This document shows, in pieces, positions 36,276-44,547 of a stretch of DNA of 64,000 nt (position 1 is its first letter; every line of letters starts with the position of its first letter). The translations under genes and the position numbers were made by a program. Below the pieces are notes generated by a model that ran no database searches, was not told the origin of the DNA, and saw only the letters and a program-made list of their open reading frames with translations. This DNA is from Curtobacterium sp. SGAir0471 (GTDB lineage Bacteria > Actinomycetota > Actinomycetes > Actinomycetales > Microbacteriaceae). Location of the stretch: assembly GCF_005490985.1 (NCBI RefSeq), contig NZ_CP027869.1, positions 496,001 to 560,000 on the forward strand, read 5' to 3'.

Positions 36276-36330
36276 GCGCCACGAGCGACCCGTCGTCGAG
36301 CGACGGCCGCCCGTCGATTGCAGGCGATCA

Positions 36331-36933
36331 GTGAGACTGCTGACCCGTGTCCTCCTCCTCTGCGGGCTGCCCGCTCTGGTCCTGGCCGGTCTGGGCTTCC
36401 CGCTCCCACCGCTGTTCTCGCGCGTCGGCACGGTGATCTCACTCGAGGAGTCGCTGAGGAACGTCGGGCTCTGGTGGCCGGCGGACGGCCTGCTGCAGTA
36501 CGACTTCTCGTCCTGGGTCTGGGGTGCGGTCTCTTGGGTCCTGCTCAGCAGCGCCCTGCTTGCTCATCGAGCGACGCAGGTCGCCCGGCTGTTGAGACGC
36601 GCCCCGGTGCGCGCACGGATCACGCTGCCGCTGTTCGTGACCCTTCCCGCGGTGGCCATCTACTGCCTCCCGCCGCTGCTGCTCGATGCGCTCGCCCTCC
36701 CGCAGTCCAGCTATGCGGATCGACGATGGCTGGATGAGGGGGCCGTTGTGAACGCGGCCATCATCTCCGTGCCCTACATGATCGTGTTCGTTGCGTACGC
36801 GCTCGATGTGCCTCGCATCGCGCGCGAATCCGAGAGGCTGCGCGTGCGGGGCGCCGGCGCGAAGCATCGAGGCGACTCTCGCCGTGCAGTCAGGAAGAGC
36901 CTGGTCCGTGACAGGTCCGATGAGGAGCGGTGA
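36331..36933 (+). CDS. Hypothetical multi-pass membrane protein (about 200 aa)
   Basis: GTG at 36331 (VRLLTRVLLLCGLPALVLAGL) is chosen because a CAGG site lies 6 bp before it and the protein then begins at its first helix. A GTG at 36265 would add a 22-residue charged arm and overlap the previous stop. About four helices are followed by a basic C-terminus (RESERLRVRGAGAKHRGDSRRAVRKS). No family recognised. Confidence 0.65.
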   Translation: MRLLTRVLLLCGLPALVLAGLGFPLPPLFSRVGTVISLEESLRNVGLWWPADGLLQYDFSSWVWGAVSWVLLSSALLAHRATQVARLLRRAPVRARITLPLFVTLPAVAIYCLPPLLLDALALPQSSYADRRWLDEGAVVNAAIISVPYMIVFVAYALDVPRIARESERLRVRGAGAKHRGDSRRAVRKSLVRDRSDEER

Positions 36934-36934
36934 G

Positions 36935-37546
36935 ATGAGCGACGACTCGCAGCGGCCGGGTGATCTCGCGCCCTACGGCGCGGGACTTCTTGCTGTGCCG
37001 TTCGGTCTGGCGGTGTTCGTCTTCAAGTCGCTTGCAGGCCTCGCCGATGGCTCGAGCGATGCGGTCATCGATCTCTCGATCGCGATCGGAGCGCCGATTA
37101 CGCTGGTGATCTTCGGTCTCTTGACGACCATCCCTCGCCGCCGACGTGAAGCTCGGCTGCGCATCACCCACCCTCGGGCCGCCTTGGTGAACGTGATCGT
37201 GACGCCGGCGGCAAGGCGCGAACTGCGCCTCGAAGATGCGTTGCGGCGCTCGTACACGGCGACGTTCGTCTTCGAGCCAGGCAGTGTGACCCTGTGGAAG
37301 CGGGGATCGAAGCCCGTCTGTGTCGCCACGGTGGTGTCCAGAGGAACGATCATGCGTGCCACTTCCATGCGGCACGGGGGCAACCGCGTTGCTGCGCTCG
37401 AGCTCGCACTGCCGGATGTGACGCTCGTGGTCCCGGTGATCAAGAGCGGCGCGGTCTTCAACATGCCGACCGGGTACGAGTACATCGAGAAGCTCTGCCG
37501 GTCCGCTGCCGAGCGCCTGGCGCCGGAGGGGAACTCGAAGTGCTGA
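36935..37546 (+). CDS. Hypothetical membrane protein (203 aa)
   Basis: ATG at 36935 (MSDDSQRPGD) with GAGGAG upstream. Two helices (GLLAVPFGLAVFVFKSLAG and IAIGAPITLVIFGLLTTI) then a roughly 120-residue beta-rich cytoplasmic-looking domain (FVFEPGSVTLWKRGSKPVCVATVVSRGTIMR). The domain resembles small bacterial PH-like folds in its strand pattern, but this is a guess. Next gene overlaps its end. Confidence 0.7.
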   Translation: MSDDSQRPGDLAPYGAGLLAVPFGLAVFVFKSLAGLADGSSDAVIDLSIAIGAPITLVIFGLLTTIPRRRREARLRITHPRAALVNVIVTPAARRELRLEDALRRSYTATFVFEPGSVTLWKRGSKPVCVATVVSRGTIMRATSMRHGGNRVAALELALPDVTLVVPVIKSGAVFNMPTGYEYIEKLCRSAAERLAPEGNSKC

Positions 37547-37800
37547 GGGGGATCCGGGTCTACAGCCTTGCGACGTGCCTTCTGGGTCTTCTCATCAGCG
37601 CGTTCTGGAGTCGCACGTTCGGAGCCGGGTTGTGGCTGGAGGATGCGTTGTTCCTGGTGCCGCGGGTCGCGCTGATCGTGGTGGTTTGGCTCCTCGTCTC
37701 CGAGAACCTCCCGGCCGCCTCACCGCTGCGGGTGCTGGTGCTGGTCGGCGACAGGTCAAGGTTGTTCTGTTCTGGGTCGCCCTGGGGTGGGCCTGGCTGA
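37540..37800 (+). CDS. Small membrane protein, possibly frameshifted (86 aa)
   Basis: GTG at 37540 overlaps the previous stop. Two helices (VYSLATCLLGLLISAFW, LFLVPRVALIVVVWLLVSENL) are followed by a tail (DRSRLFCSGSPWGGPG) that looks unnatural. In another frame of the same strand the region 37758-37820 reads VKVVLFWVALGWAWLNVPWYG, a convincing third helix. A single indel near 37755 would join them, so this may be a frameshifted gene or a sequencing error. Confidence 0.5.
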   Translation: MLRGIRVYSLATCLLGLLISAFWSRTFGAGLWLEDALFLVPRVALIVVVWLLVSENLPAASPLRVLVLVGDRSRLFCSGSPWGGPG

Positions 37801-37942
37801 ACGTGCCCTGGTATGGCTGAGCGCTCGCCGCGTTCGGTCCTTCTCGCCGTCGGCGGGCGGTGCCTGCACACACAGAATGACTCGGACGAAGAGTCAGGGG
37901 CGGTACAGCCGACCAAACCAGCGCCATCAGGAAGGGGCACCC

Positions 37943-38386
37943 GTGCGAGACGTCGTCAAGCCGTCGAGTTACCGTGCTGTTGACGGGATGCTCGTAGCGA
38001 CCAGTGGTGCGGTGCTGTTCGCGCTCGTTTCCCTCGGCCTGGTGTGGCTGATGGCCAGCGTGCATCTCGACGAGTCCTGGCGCTCAGTGGTGCTGGTCGC
38101 GGGCAACGCCTCCGTGTGGATGTGTCTCGGACCGTGCGGTCTGTCGATGGCGTACTTCTACATGCGCGGACTCCAGCTGATCCGCCGCGAGGAGAAGAAG
38201 GGGCACTCCACGGGCCCTCATGCTGAGGGCCGGTTGTTCGTCGTCGACCCGAGGACGGGACTCGTCCTCCGGCGACCGGAGGATCCGCCGCTCAGGACCC
38301 GGTACGAGGTCAGGCTCGCTCGAGCGCAGGCTTCGGAGCTGTTCGTTCTCCGCGCCGACAGGGACGACCGTGCGAGTGGGGACTGA
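37943..38386 (+). CDS. Hypothetical membrane protein (147 aa)
   Basis: GTG at 37943 with GAAGGGG upstream. Two helices (MLVATSGAVLFALVSLGLVWLM and VVLVAGNASVWMCLGPCGLSMAYFYM) then a charged domain (GRLFVVDPRTGLVLRRPEDPPLRTRYEVRLARAQASELFVLR). Last of the small membrane protein run. No family recognised. Confidence 0.7.
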   Translation: MRDVVKPSSYRAVDGMLVATSGAVLFALVSLGLVWLMASVHLDESWRSVVLVAGNASVWMCLGPCGLSMAYFYMRGLQLIRREEKKGHSTGPHAEGRLFVVDPRTGLVLRRPEDPPLRTRYEVRLARAQASELFVLRADRDDRASGD

Positions 38387-38411
38387 CGTCCGACGTTGCT
38401 ACCGTGCCCGG

Positions 38412-38795
38412 GTGGACGACGAACAGCGCTGCCCCTGCCTGAGCGGCAACCCCTACGGCGAGTGCTGCGGGCCCCTGCACGCCGGCGCCGCCGCTCCGAC
38501 CGCCGAGCGGCTCATGCGCTCCCGGTTCACCGCCTTCGCGCTCGGGATGCCGGAGTACCTGCTGCTCACCTGGCACCCGCGCACTCGTCCGGCCGAGCTG
38601 ACGCTCGACCTGGCCCAGCGCTGGACGCGGCTGGACATCCTGTCGACCCGGTCGGGAGGCCCGTTCGACTCCGCAGGACAGGTCGCCTTCCGCGCGTGGT
38701 GGCGCACCGACGACGACCGCGGCACGCTCGAGGAGACCAGCGAGTTCGTCCGCGAACAGGGGCGGTGGTTCTATCTGGACGGCGTGGTCGCCTGA
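38412..38795 (+). CDS. YchJ-family protein with SEC-C motif
   Basis: 127 aa; GTG at 38412 gives MDDEQRCPCLSGNPYGECCGPLH. The Cys pattern C-x-C-x(8)-C-C matches the N-terminal SEC-C zinc site, followed by the YchJ core (AERLMRSRFTAFALGMPEYLLLTWHPRTRP, VAFRAWWR, EETSEFVREQGRWFYLDG). The role of this NTF2-like domain family is unknown. Converges with the LCP gene, only 14 bp apart. Confidence 0.9.
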   Translation: MDDEQRCPCLSGNPYGECCGPLHAGAAAPTAERLMRSRFTAFALGMPEYLLLTWHPRTRPAELTLDLAQRWTRLDILSTRSGGPFDSAGQVAFRAWWRTDDDRGTLEETSEFVREQGRWFYLDGVVA

Positions 38796-38809
38796 CCACT
38801 CGTCGCCGG

Positions 38810-40189
38810 TCAGTTGACGCAGGGGATCCCGCCGGAGGCGAGGGGCTGCGCGGCACTCGTCGTGGTCGTGGAGGGTGCCGTGCTTTCCGCTGTGGACGCG
38901 CCTGCGTTGGTCGCGCCGGTGGGCGCCTTCGCAGCGCTGCTCCCGCCGGCGCCCGTCCCAGCGGTCGTCGTCCCGCCACCAGCAGGCCCGCTCGTGGTCG
39001 GCGTCGCCGAGGCGGTCGTGCCCGGGTGGTCGGACGCAGCGATCAGCGCTGCCGTGGTCGACCGGATCTGCGCGAGGTCGACGATGTTCACGTCCTGACC
39101 GTCCTCGACCCCGTACCGGACGATCGGGAGCGTCTGGAACGTGATGCCGCCGCCGGCGAACCGTTGCGCGTCCCCGGCGAAGGACAGCAGGTCGAACCCG
39201 GAGTCGAGTGCGATGTCCTGCTTCGCGGTGTCGATCAGGTGTTGCACGAGCGGGAAGTTCGTCAGCACGTCCTCGTGCCGGAGCTTGTAGGCGAGCGCGA
39301 CGATGAACGCCTGCTCGCGGCGTTCCCGGTCGAGGTCGGTCAGCTCGACGCCCGAACCGCTCGTGTCACGGCGCTGCCGGACGAACGACAGCGCCTGCGA
39401 GGCGTCGAGCGACTGCAGCCCCTGGTGGAAGTCCGCACCGGAGTACGTGTCCGAGGTCGTCTCGTTCAGGCAGACCTGGATCGGTTGCACGGCCTGAGCG
39501 ATGTCGTAGAACGCCGCCATGGTGACCTCGATGAAGTGGTTGATCGGGACACCGCCGAGGAACTGCGACACCGTGGTGATCTCCTCCTGCCGCGCGGCCG
39601 ACCGGGCCTGCTGGTAGGCGTCGTCGTGCGACACCCCCGGTTCGGTGTTCACGATGTACCGCAGCGTCTGGTCGAGCTCGTAGCCGTACGCCTGCTTGAT
39701 CTTCCCCGTGGCGTTGCCGTCCGGAGCGCCGGGGAGCGTCGTCCAGTCGTCGCGCGGGATCGAGATGCCGATCGCGGGTCCACCGCCCGCGGGGATGTGG
39801 ATGAGCATGAGGACGTTCGTGTTGTACCCGCCGTCCGAGCCGTCCCCGGCGTGCAGCGCCTGGTAGGTCGCGGCCGGCAGCACGTTGCCGTCCTCGTCTC
39901 GACGGCTGTCGAGCCCCATCACCAGGATGTTCGATTCCCCCTGGGCCTGCGGCACCGCGCTGCTGCTCGATGATGCTCCGGCGACCGGCAGGTGGATGTC
40001 CGACCGGTGGATGCCGGTGTCCAGGTCGACGACCGTCCGCGCGACCGCGACGCCGCCGCCGACCAACGCGAGGGCGGCGACCGCGGTGACGACGGTGAAC
40101 GCACGGCGGCGGAGGACCTGAGCGCGACTCGGGCCGCGGCGGTGGGCGGCGCGGGCCGAGCGGGCCGCGGTGTTCGAGGGATCGGGCAC
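38810..40189 (-). CDS. LytR-CpsA-Psr (LCP) family cell-wall glycopolymer ligase
   Basis: 459 aa. GTG at 40189 with GGAG upstream; longer in-frame starts lack a ribosome site. Basic cytoplasmic arm, one helix (AFTVVTAVAALALVGGGVAVA), then the LCP domain: SNILVMGLDSRRDEDGN, TNVLMLIHIPAGG, IGISIPRDDWTTLPG, KIKQAYGYE, INHFIEVTMAAFYDIAQAV, LDASQALSFVRQRRD. The Arg/Asp residues for pyrophosphate and metal binding are in place. A Ser/Thr/Ala/Gly-rich tail ends in a CVN. It attaches polyprenyl-linked polymers to peptidoglycan and could anchor the polysaccharide encoded at 10-23 kb (inferred). Confidence 0.93.
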   Translation of the reverse strand: MPDPSNTAARSARAAHRRGPSRAQVLRRRAFTVVTAVAALALVGGGVAVARTVVDLDTGIHRSDIHLPVAGASSSSSAVPQAQGESNILVMGLDSRRDEDGNVLPAATYQALHAGDGSDGGYNTNVLMLIHIPAGGGPAIGISIPRDDWTTLPGAPDGNATGKIKQAYGYELDQTLRYIVNTEPGVSHDDAYQQARSAARQEEITTVSQFLGGVPINHFIEVTMAAFYDIAQAVQPIQVCLNETTSDTYSGADFHQGLQSLDASQALSFVRQRRDTSGSGVELTDLDRERREQAFIVALAYKLRHEDVLTNFPLVQHLIDTAKQDIALDSGFDLLSFAGDAQRFAGGGITFQTLPIVRYGVEDGQDVNIVDLAQIRSTTAALIAASDHPGTTASATPTTSGPAGGGTTTAGTGAGGSSAAKAPTGATNAGASTAESTAPSTTTTSAAQPLASGGIPCVN

Positions 40190-40347
40190 GAGGTCTCCGG
40201 TCGGTCGGCCGCCGGCGCGGCGTCGTCGCGCCGATGTCCAGGGGGCGGGGTGTCGGTGACCGTCATCGAGGCCACATCCCTCGGGGAGATCGGTGTGGTG
40301 CGGGGCCGGCGAGGTGCGGACTCGCTCAGGGGCGGGTCCAGGACCGC

Positions 40348-41214
40348 TCAGCCCGTGATCGCGTCCGGCAGCCCGACCGACCGCCGCATCGCCCGCCGCA
40401 CCTCGGCCTCGTCCGGCAGCAGCTCGGACTCGTCGCTGCTCACGAAGAACCGGATCTGCCCGATCGCCTGCTCCGTCAGCATGTCGAGCCCGTTGAGCAC
40501 GCGGCCCCCGGCAGCAGCCCACCGTCCGGCAGCTGCCGTCGGCCACGGCTCGTAGGCCACGTCGAACAGCACCGCGTCCGGCCCCGAGGGCACGAGCTCG
40601 AGCGAGTCCGCAGCGCCACCGGGCAGGGTCGACACGAGGAACCCGTGCCGCGTGCCGGGCAGCGAGTCGATCGGCAGCACCTCGAGCGTCACGCCGAGCC
40701 GCACGGCCAGCTCCACCAGGGGCCCGGCCTTCGCGGTGTCCCGGAGGAACAGCCGCACGTCGACGGCCCCGAGCCGCACCGCGGCCGCGAGGGCGCTCGC
40801 CGCGGTCGCCCCACCGCCCACGATGGTGGCCTCGCCCGGCAGGTGCCCGAGCGCCTCGACCGGACGCACGATGCCCTCGACGTCGGTGTTCGCGCCGGCC
40901 AGGACGACCCGGTCGCCCTCCTGCCGGAACGCGACGGTGTTCGCCACCCCGAGCTCGTCGACGAGCGGGGTCGTGCGGTCGAGCATCGGCAGCACGTCCC
41001 GCTTGAGCGGCATGGTCAGGCTGAGCCCGCGCCAGTCGGGACCGAGCCCCGCGACGAACGCGTCGAGCCCACCGGAGGCGACCTCGTGCCTCCCGTACGT
41101 GAACGGCACCCCGAGCACGTCGTAGGCCGCCGCGTGCAGCGTGGGGGAGAGCGAGTGCGCGATGGGGGAGCCCAGCACGGCCAGCCGGGTCCGGTCGGGG
41201 TCGGTGAACTCCAC
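40348..41214 (-). CDS. aroE: Shikimate dehydrogenase
   Basis: 288 aa, GTG start at 41214. Reduces 3-dehydroshikimate with NADPH in aromatic amino-acid synthesis. N-terminal substrate site VLGSPIAHSLSPTLHAAAY and LSLTMPLKRDV (catalytic Lys71), GANTDVEG with the catalytic Asp, and the nucleotide-binding loop VGGGATAASALAAAV. The Lys-Asp pair is intact. The loop GGGATA in place of GAGGAA is a common actinobacterial variant. Chorismate mutase of the same pathway lies at 43019. Confidence 0.93.
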   Translation of the reverse strand: MEFTDPDRTRLAVLGSPIAHSLSPTLHAAAYDVLGVPFTYGRHEVASGGLDAFVAGLGPDWRGLSLTMPLKRDVLPMLDRTTPLVDELGVANTVAFRQEGDRVVLAGANTDVEGIVRPVEALGHLPGEATIVGGGATAASALAAAVRLGAVDVRLFLRDTAKAGPLVELAVRLGVTLEVLPIDSLPGTRHGFLVSTLPGGAADSLELVPSGPDAVLFDVAYEPWPTAAAGRWAAAGGRVLNGLDMLTEQAIGQIRFFVSSDESELLPDEAEVRRAMRRSVGLPDAITG

Positions 41215-41253
41215 GTCCGGAGCCTAGCCGTTCCGCGTCCGCGGGTGCGGTTC

Positions 41254-41272
41254 TTAGGATAGCCTTACCTGC
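41254..41272 (+). promoter_or_regulatory. IdeR/DtxR iron box, overlapping promoter
   Basis: TTAGGATAGCCTTACCTGC matches the DtxR/IdeR consensus TTAGGTTAGSCTAACCTAA at most positions. It contains a TAGGAT -10 box (41255-41260) and abuts the GTG start at 41273, so the transcript is nearly leaderless. Iron-bound repressor would block this promoter. Confidence 0.8.
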
Positions 41273-42289
41273 GTGATCCGAACCTCCCCCTCAGCGCGCC
41301 GCGTCCGCCGCGTGCTCGCGGCCGCCGGTGCCGTCGTCGCCGCGTCCCTCGTCCTCGCCGGGTGCACCTCCGGCTCCTCGTCGCCCGCCGCGTCCGACGA
41401 CGCCTCGAGCTCGGGCGGCGCGTTCCCCGTCTCGATCCAGACCGCGCTCGGCACGACCGAGATCCCCTCGCAGCCGAAGCGCGTCGTCGCCCTCGGCTGG
41501 GGCGACGCGGAGACCGCGCTCGAGCTCGGCGTGCAGCCCGTCGGCGCGAGCGACTGGCTCGCCTTCGGTGGCGACGGTGTCGGGCCCTGGCTCAAGGACG
41601 CGTACACGAAGAAGCCGACGATCATCCAGACGCTCGAGCCCAGCTACGAGCAGATCCTCAAGCTCAAGCCGGACCTGATCCTCGACACGAAGAGCTCGGG
41701 CGACAAGGACCGCTACGCCAAGCTCTCCACCATCGCGCCGACCGTGGCGATCCCGAAGGGCGGCGAGAACTACCTCACCACCACCGAGCAGCAGGTCGAC
41801 CTGGTGTCGCGTGCGCTCGGCAAGGAGTCCGAGGGCAAGAAGCTGCTGACCGACCTCGACGACGCGTACGCCGCGGCGCGGAAGGCGCACCCCGAGTTCG
41901 ACGGCAAGACGGCCGTCGTCGGCGCCTACACGGCGGACGGCTTCGGCGCGTACGCCTCGAAGGACAGCCGCTCCACCTTCATGCAGGAGCTCGGCTTCAC
42001 CATCCCGAAGGCCATCGACCAGCAGGCCGGCGATGCCTTCTCGGTGAGCCTGTCCGAGGAGAACCTCGACCTGCTGAACGCCGACCTGACGGTCATCCTG
42101 CCGATCTACGTCGAGGCGTCGAAGGCCGAGTCCGACCCGCTGTTCCAGAAGGTGCCGTCGGTGCAGGAGGGCCACTCGATCGTCGTCGACGACCCGGACG
42201 TGTCCGCCGCGTTCTCGCTCGGGACGACCGCCGCGATCGAGTGGGCGCTCGACCGCCTGCCGGACGAGTTCGCGAAGAAGGTCGGCTGA
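41273..42289 (+). CDS. Iron-siderophore ABC transporter substrate-binding lipoprotein
   Basis: 338 aa. GTG at 41273 gives a good lipoprotein signal (MIRTSPSARRVRRV, then LVLAGC with Cys31). The periplasmic-binding-protein type II (BtuF/FhuD-like) fold follows: KRVVALGWGDAETALELGVQPVG, LEPSYEQILKLKPDLIL, GTTAAIEWALDRLP. It captures a ferric siderophore outside the membrane for import; the permease and ATPase genes are not in this window. An IdeR-type box directly in front indicates induction under iron shortage. Confidence 0.93.
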   Translation: MIRTSPSARRVRRVLAAAGAVVAASLVLAGCTSGSSSPAASDDASSSGGAFPVSIQTALGTTEIPSQPKRVVALGWGDAETALELGVQPVGASDWLAFGGDGVGPWLKDAYTKKPTIIQTLEPSYEQILKLKPDLILDTKSSGDKDRYAKLSTIAPTVAIPKGGENYLTTTEQQVDLVSRALGKESEGKKLLTDLDDAYAAARKAHPEFDGKTAVVGAYTADGFGAYASKDSRSTFMQELGFTIPKAIDQQAGDAFSVSLSEENLDLLNADLTVILPIYVEASKAESDPLFQKVPSVQEGHSIVVDDPDVSAAFSLGTTAAIEWALDRLPDEFAKKVG

Positions 42290-42382
42290 CCGACAGCCAC
42301 AGGGGGAGTCCGGCAGACGCCGGGTCGCGGTTCGCGACCCGGCGTCTGCTGCGTTCGCACGGGGGTACGGGTGACCGACCGT

Positions 42383-42426
42383 CGGACGGGAGGCGCGGTG
42401 CGGGCCGGCACCGTGCCTCCCGTCCG
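42383..42426. repeat. GACGGGAGGC palindrome, copy 4
   Basis: CGGACGGGAGGCGCGGTGC and GCACCGTGCCTCCCGTCCG arms (one mismatch) around GGGCCG. Between converging genes; likely bidirectional terminator. Directly followed by four 19-bp repeats. Confidence 0.8.
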
Positions 42427-42428
42427 GC

Positions 42429-42504
42429 GTCGGGTCCCGTTCCGCGCGTCGGGTCCCGTTCCGCGCGTCGGGTACCGTTCCGCGCGTCGGGTGCCGTTCC
42501 GCGC
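42429..42504. repeat. Four 19-bp direct tandem repeats
   Basis: Units of GTCGGGTnCCGTTCCGCGC at 42429, 42448, 42467 and 42486. The only variable base is n (C, C, A, G). They lie downstream of the palindrome and before the end of the leftward DUF1304 gene. Confidence 0.9.
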
Positions 42505-42523
42505 GTCCGGGGCCGGCGGACGG

Positions 42524-42931
42524 CTACGCGGTGGTGAAGGTGGAGCCGATGAAGGCGAAGAGCAGGGTGATCAGCGGCAGCGAGCCCTGCACGAAGGCCG
42601 AGTTGAGGTAGCGGCGGCCGGTGCCGGCGAGGACGACCGCGGCACCGAGCATGCTCGCCGTCGAGAACACCACGAGGGTCCAGCCGGTGGCACCGTTGCC
42701 GGCGACGACCAGGACGACACCGAGGATCGCGCCGACGGCGAGGAACAGGTTGTAGAAGCCCTGGTTGAAGGCGAGGGAGCGGGTGGCCTGCGCCTCGGAC
42801 TCCGAGGCGATCCCGAACACGCGGCGCACGCGAGGACTCGTCCACGCAACGGACTCGAGGAAGAAGATGTACACGTGCACGAGGCCCGCGAGGACCGCAC
42901 ACACGCCCGAGATCACGAGCAGGACCGACAT
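42524..42931 (-). CDS. DUF1304 family membrane protein
   Basis: 135 aa. ATG at 42931 (MSVLLVISGVCAVLAGLVHVYIFFLE) with GGAGG 5 bp upstream. Four helices; the blocks FFLESVAWTSPRVRRVFG, AFNQGFYNLFLAVGA and RRYLNSAFVQGSLPLITLL are the DUF1304 pattern. Function unknown. Confidence 0.88.
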   Translation of the reverse strand: MSVLLVISGVCAVLAGLVHVYIFFLESVAWTSPRVRRVFGIASESEAQATRSLAFNQGFYNLFLAVGAILGVVLVVAGNGATGWTLVVFSTASMLGAAVVLAGTGRRYLNSAFVQGSLPLITLLFAFIGSTFTTA

Positions 42932-43018
42932 GGCCTCCATTCTCGCAGCCCCGGAGCCGTGCTCGTGTCCGCCCGTCACGCAGCCCTCGCGACGGGGCAC
43001 CGCCGGTAGGCTCGGGCC

Positions 43019-43339
43019 ATGAGTGCCGACGAGTCCACGCCCGTCCACGACGATGCGGTCGCCGAGCTGGCGAGCATCCGGCAGAGCATCGACAACATCG
43101 ACGCCGCCGTGATCCACATGCTCGCCGAGCGCTTCAAGTACACCCAGCGGGTCGGTTACCTGAAGGCCGGCGCGGGCATGCCGGCCGCCGACCCGGGTCG
43201 CGAGCAGGTGCAGGTCGCACGGCTCCGACAGCTCGCCGCCGAGTCGCACCTCGACCCGGCGTTCGCGGAGAAGTTCCTGAACTTCATCGTCGCCGAGGTC
43301 ATCCACCACCACGAGCGCATCGCCGGCGGCGAGCGGTGA
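43019..43339 (+). CDS. Chorismate mutase (AroQ type)
   Basis: 106 aa. All-helical AroQ domain: ELASIRQSIDNIDAAVIHMLAERFKYTQRVGYLKA, then DPGREQVQVARLRQLA and FAEKFLNFIVAEVIHHHE. The Arg, Lys and Glu/Gln positions for chorismate binding are present. It makes prephenate for Phe/Tyr synthesis. Overlaps the next gene by 4 bp. Confidence 0.92.
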   Translation: MSADESTPVHDDAVAELASIRQSIDNIDAAVIHMLAERFKYTQRVGYLKAGAGMPAADPGREQVQVARLRQLAAESHLDPAFAEKFLNFIVAEVIHHHERIAGGER

Positions 43340-44547
43340 GCGGGGGCGCGGCAGCGGCGGCCGACAGGTTGCCGGCCGACCTCGCCGACCTGCACCTGCT
43401 CGTCGGGTCGTACACCGCGACGGGCGGCGGGAACGCGACCGGCGTCTCGGTCGTGCACGGATCGACCGCCACCACCGTCGCCGTGATGGACGACCCGTCG
43501 TTCCTCGCACTGTCCGGCGACCGGGTCTACGCGGTGTCCGAGACGGCCGACGGCAGCGTCTCGGCCTTCCGGTACGCCGGCGGCTCGCTCGAGCACCGGT
43601 GGGACGCGGACGCCGGCGGTGACGCGCCCTGCCACGTGCGGGTCGACCCGTCCGGTGCGCTCGTCGTCACGAACTACGTCTCCGGCACCGTGACCGCGGT
43701 GTCGCTCGAGGCCGCGGAGTCGTACGCCGCATCGGTCACCGCGAGCGACGGCGTCGTCGGTGCGCACGGCGGCGCCGACCGGGTCGTCGTCCCCGAGTCG
43801 GCGGTCGTCACGGGCGTGCTGCCCGACGTCGAGGGTCCCGTCGAGGACCGGCAGGAGGGGCCGCACGCGCACCAGTCGATCGCGACGCCCGACGGCACCG
43901 TGCTCGTGGCGGACCTCGGCGGCGATGCGCTCCACGAGTTCCGGGTGACGGCGGAGCCGGCGATCGACCTCGTCCGCGTGCACCACCTCGGGCCCGGGGT
44001 CGGGCCGCGGCACATGGCCTGGCTCGGTGCCGGTGCCGGGGCGGGTGTCGGGCGCGACGCGGCCGAGGCGGGAGCCGGGGGCGGTCTGGGTGCCGGTGCC
44101 GGGGCGGGTGTCGGGGCCAGCGCCGATCTCATCGTCGCGGGGGAGCTGGACGGACGGGTGTACCGCCTGCGCCGCGACGACTCGGGGACGCTGCGGCCGA
44201 TCGCCTCGGCGCCGGTGTTCGACGGCGAGGTCGGGGAGTCGCTCCTCAGCCACGTCGAGGTCGACCAGGCCGGACGCGTCGTCGTGGCCGTCCGCGGACG
44301 AGACCTGATCGTCGTGCTCGACACCGCGGACGACGACCTGACGGTCGTCGGATCGATCTCGTGCGGCGGTGTCTGGCCGCGGCACTTCGCGCAGGTGCCC
44401 GGGTACCTGCTGGTGGCGAACCAGATGTCCGATGCGATCGCCGTGCTCCCCGTGGGTGAGGGCGGCGTGCCGGGCGAGGCCGTGGCGCAGATCGCCGTCG
44501 GGTCGCCCGCGTGCATCGTGCCGATGCCGGAGGGCGCACGGTCGTGA
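43336..44547 (+). CDS. Lactonase-family beta-propeller protein
   Basis: 403 aa, GTG start. Seven-bladed propeller of the 6-phosphogluconolactonase/YkgB-like lactonase family (Pfam Lactonase): LLVGSYTATGGG, PSFLALSGDRVYAVSE, PCHVRVDPSGALVVTNYVSG, EGPHAHQSIATPDGT with the usual His pair, GPGVGPRHMAW and WPRHFAQVPGYLLVANQ. An Ala/Gly-rich insert of about 30 residues (GAGAGAGVGRDAAEAGAGGG...) splits one blade and is coded by a 27-bp direct repeat. Substrate not proven. Cytoplasmic, as no signal peptide is seen. Confidence 0.88.
   Translation: MSGGAAAAADRLPADLADLHLLVGSYTATGGGNATGVSVVHGSTATTVAVMDDPSFLALSGDRVYAVSETADGSVSAFRYAGGSLEHRWDADAGGDAPCHVRVDPSGALVVTNYVSGTVTAVSLEAAESYAASVTASDGVVGAHGGADRVVVPESAVVTGVLPDVEGPVEDRQEGPHAHQSIATPDGTVLVADLGGDALHEFRVTAEPAIDLVRVHHLGPGVGPRHMAWLGAGAGAGVGRDAAEAGAGGGLGAGAGAGVGASADLIVAGELDGRVYRLRRDDSGTLRPIASAPVFDGEVGESLLSHVEVDQAGRVVVAVRGRDLIVVLDTADDDLTVVGSISCGGVWPRHFAQVPGYLLVANQMSDAIAVLPVGEGGVPGEAVAQIAVGSPACIVPMPEGARS
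44026..44115 (+). repeat. 27-bp direct repeat coding an Ala/Gly insert
   Basis: Identical 27-bp copies start at 44026 and 44089, 63 bp (21 codons) apart and in frame, beginning GGTGCCGGTGCCGGGGCGGG. They lie inside the lactonase gene and encode GAGAGAGVG twice. Confidence 0.85.

Noticed and set aside
42383..42504. CRISPR array from regularly spaced repeats
   Set aside because: The 19-bp units abut with no unique spacers, and no cas genes are present.
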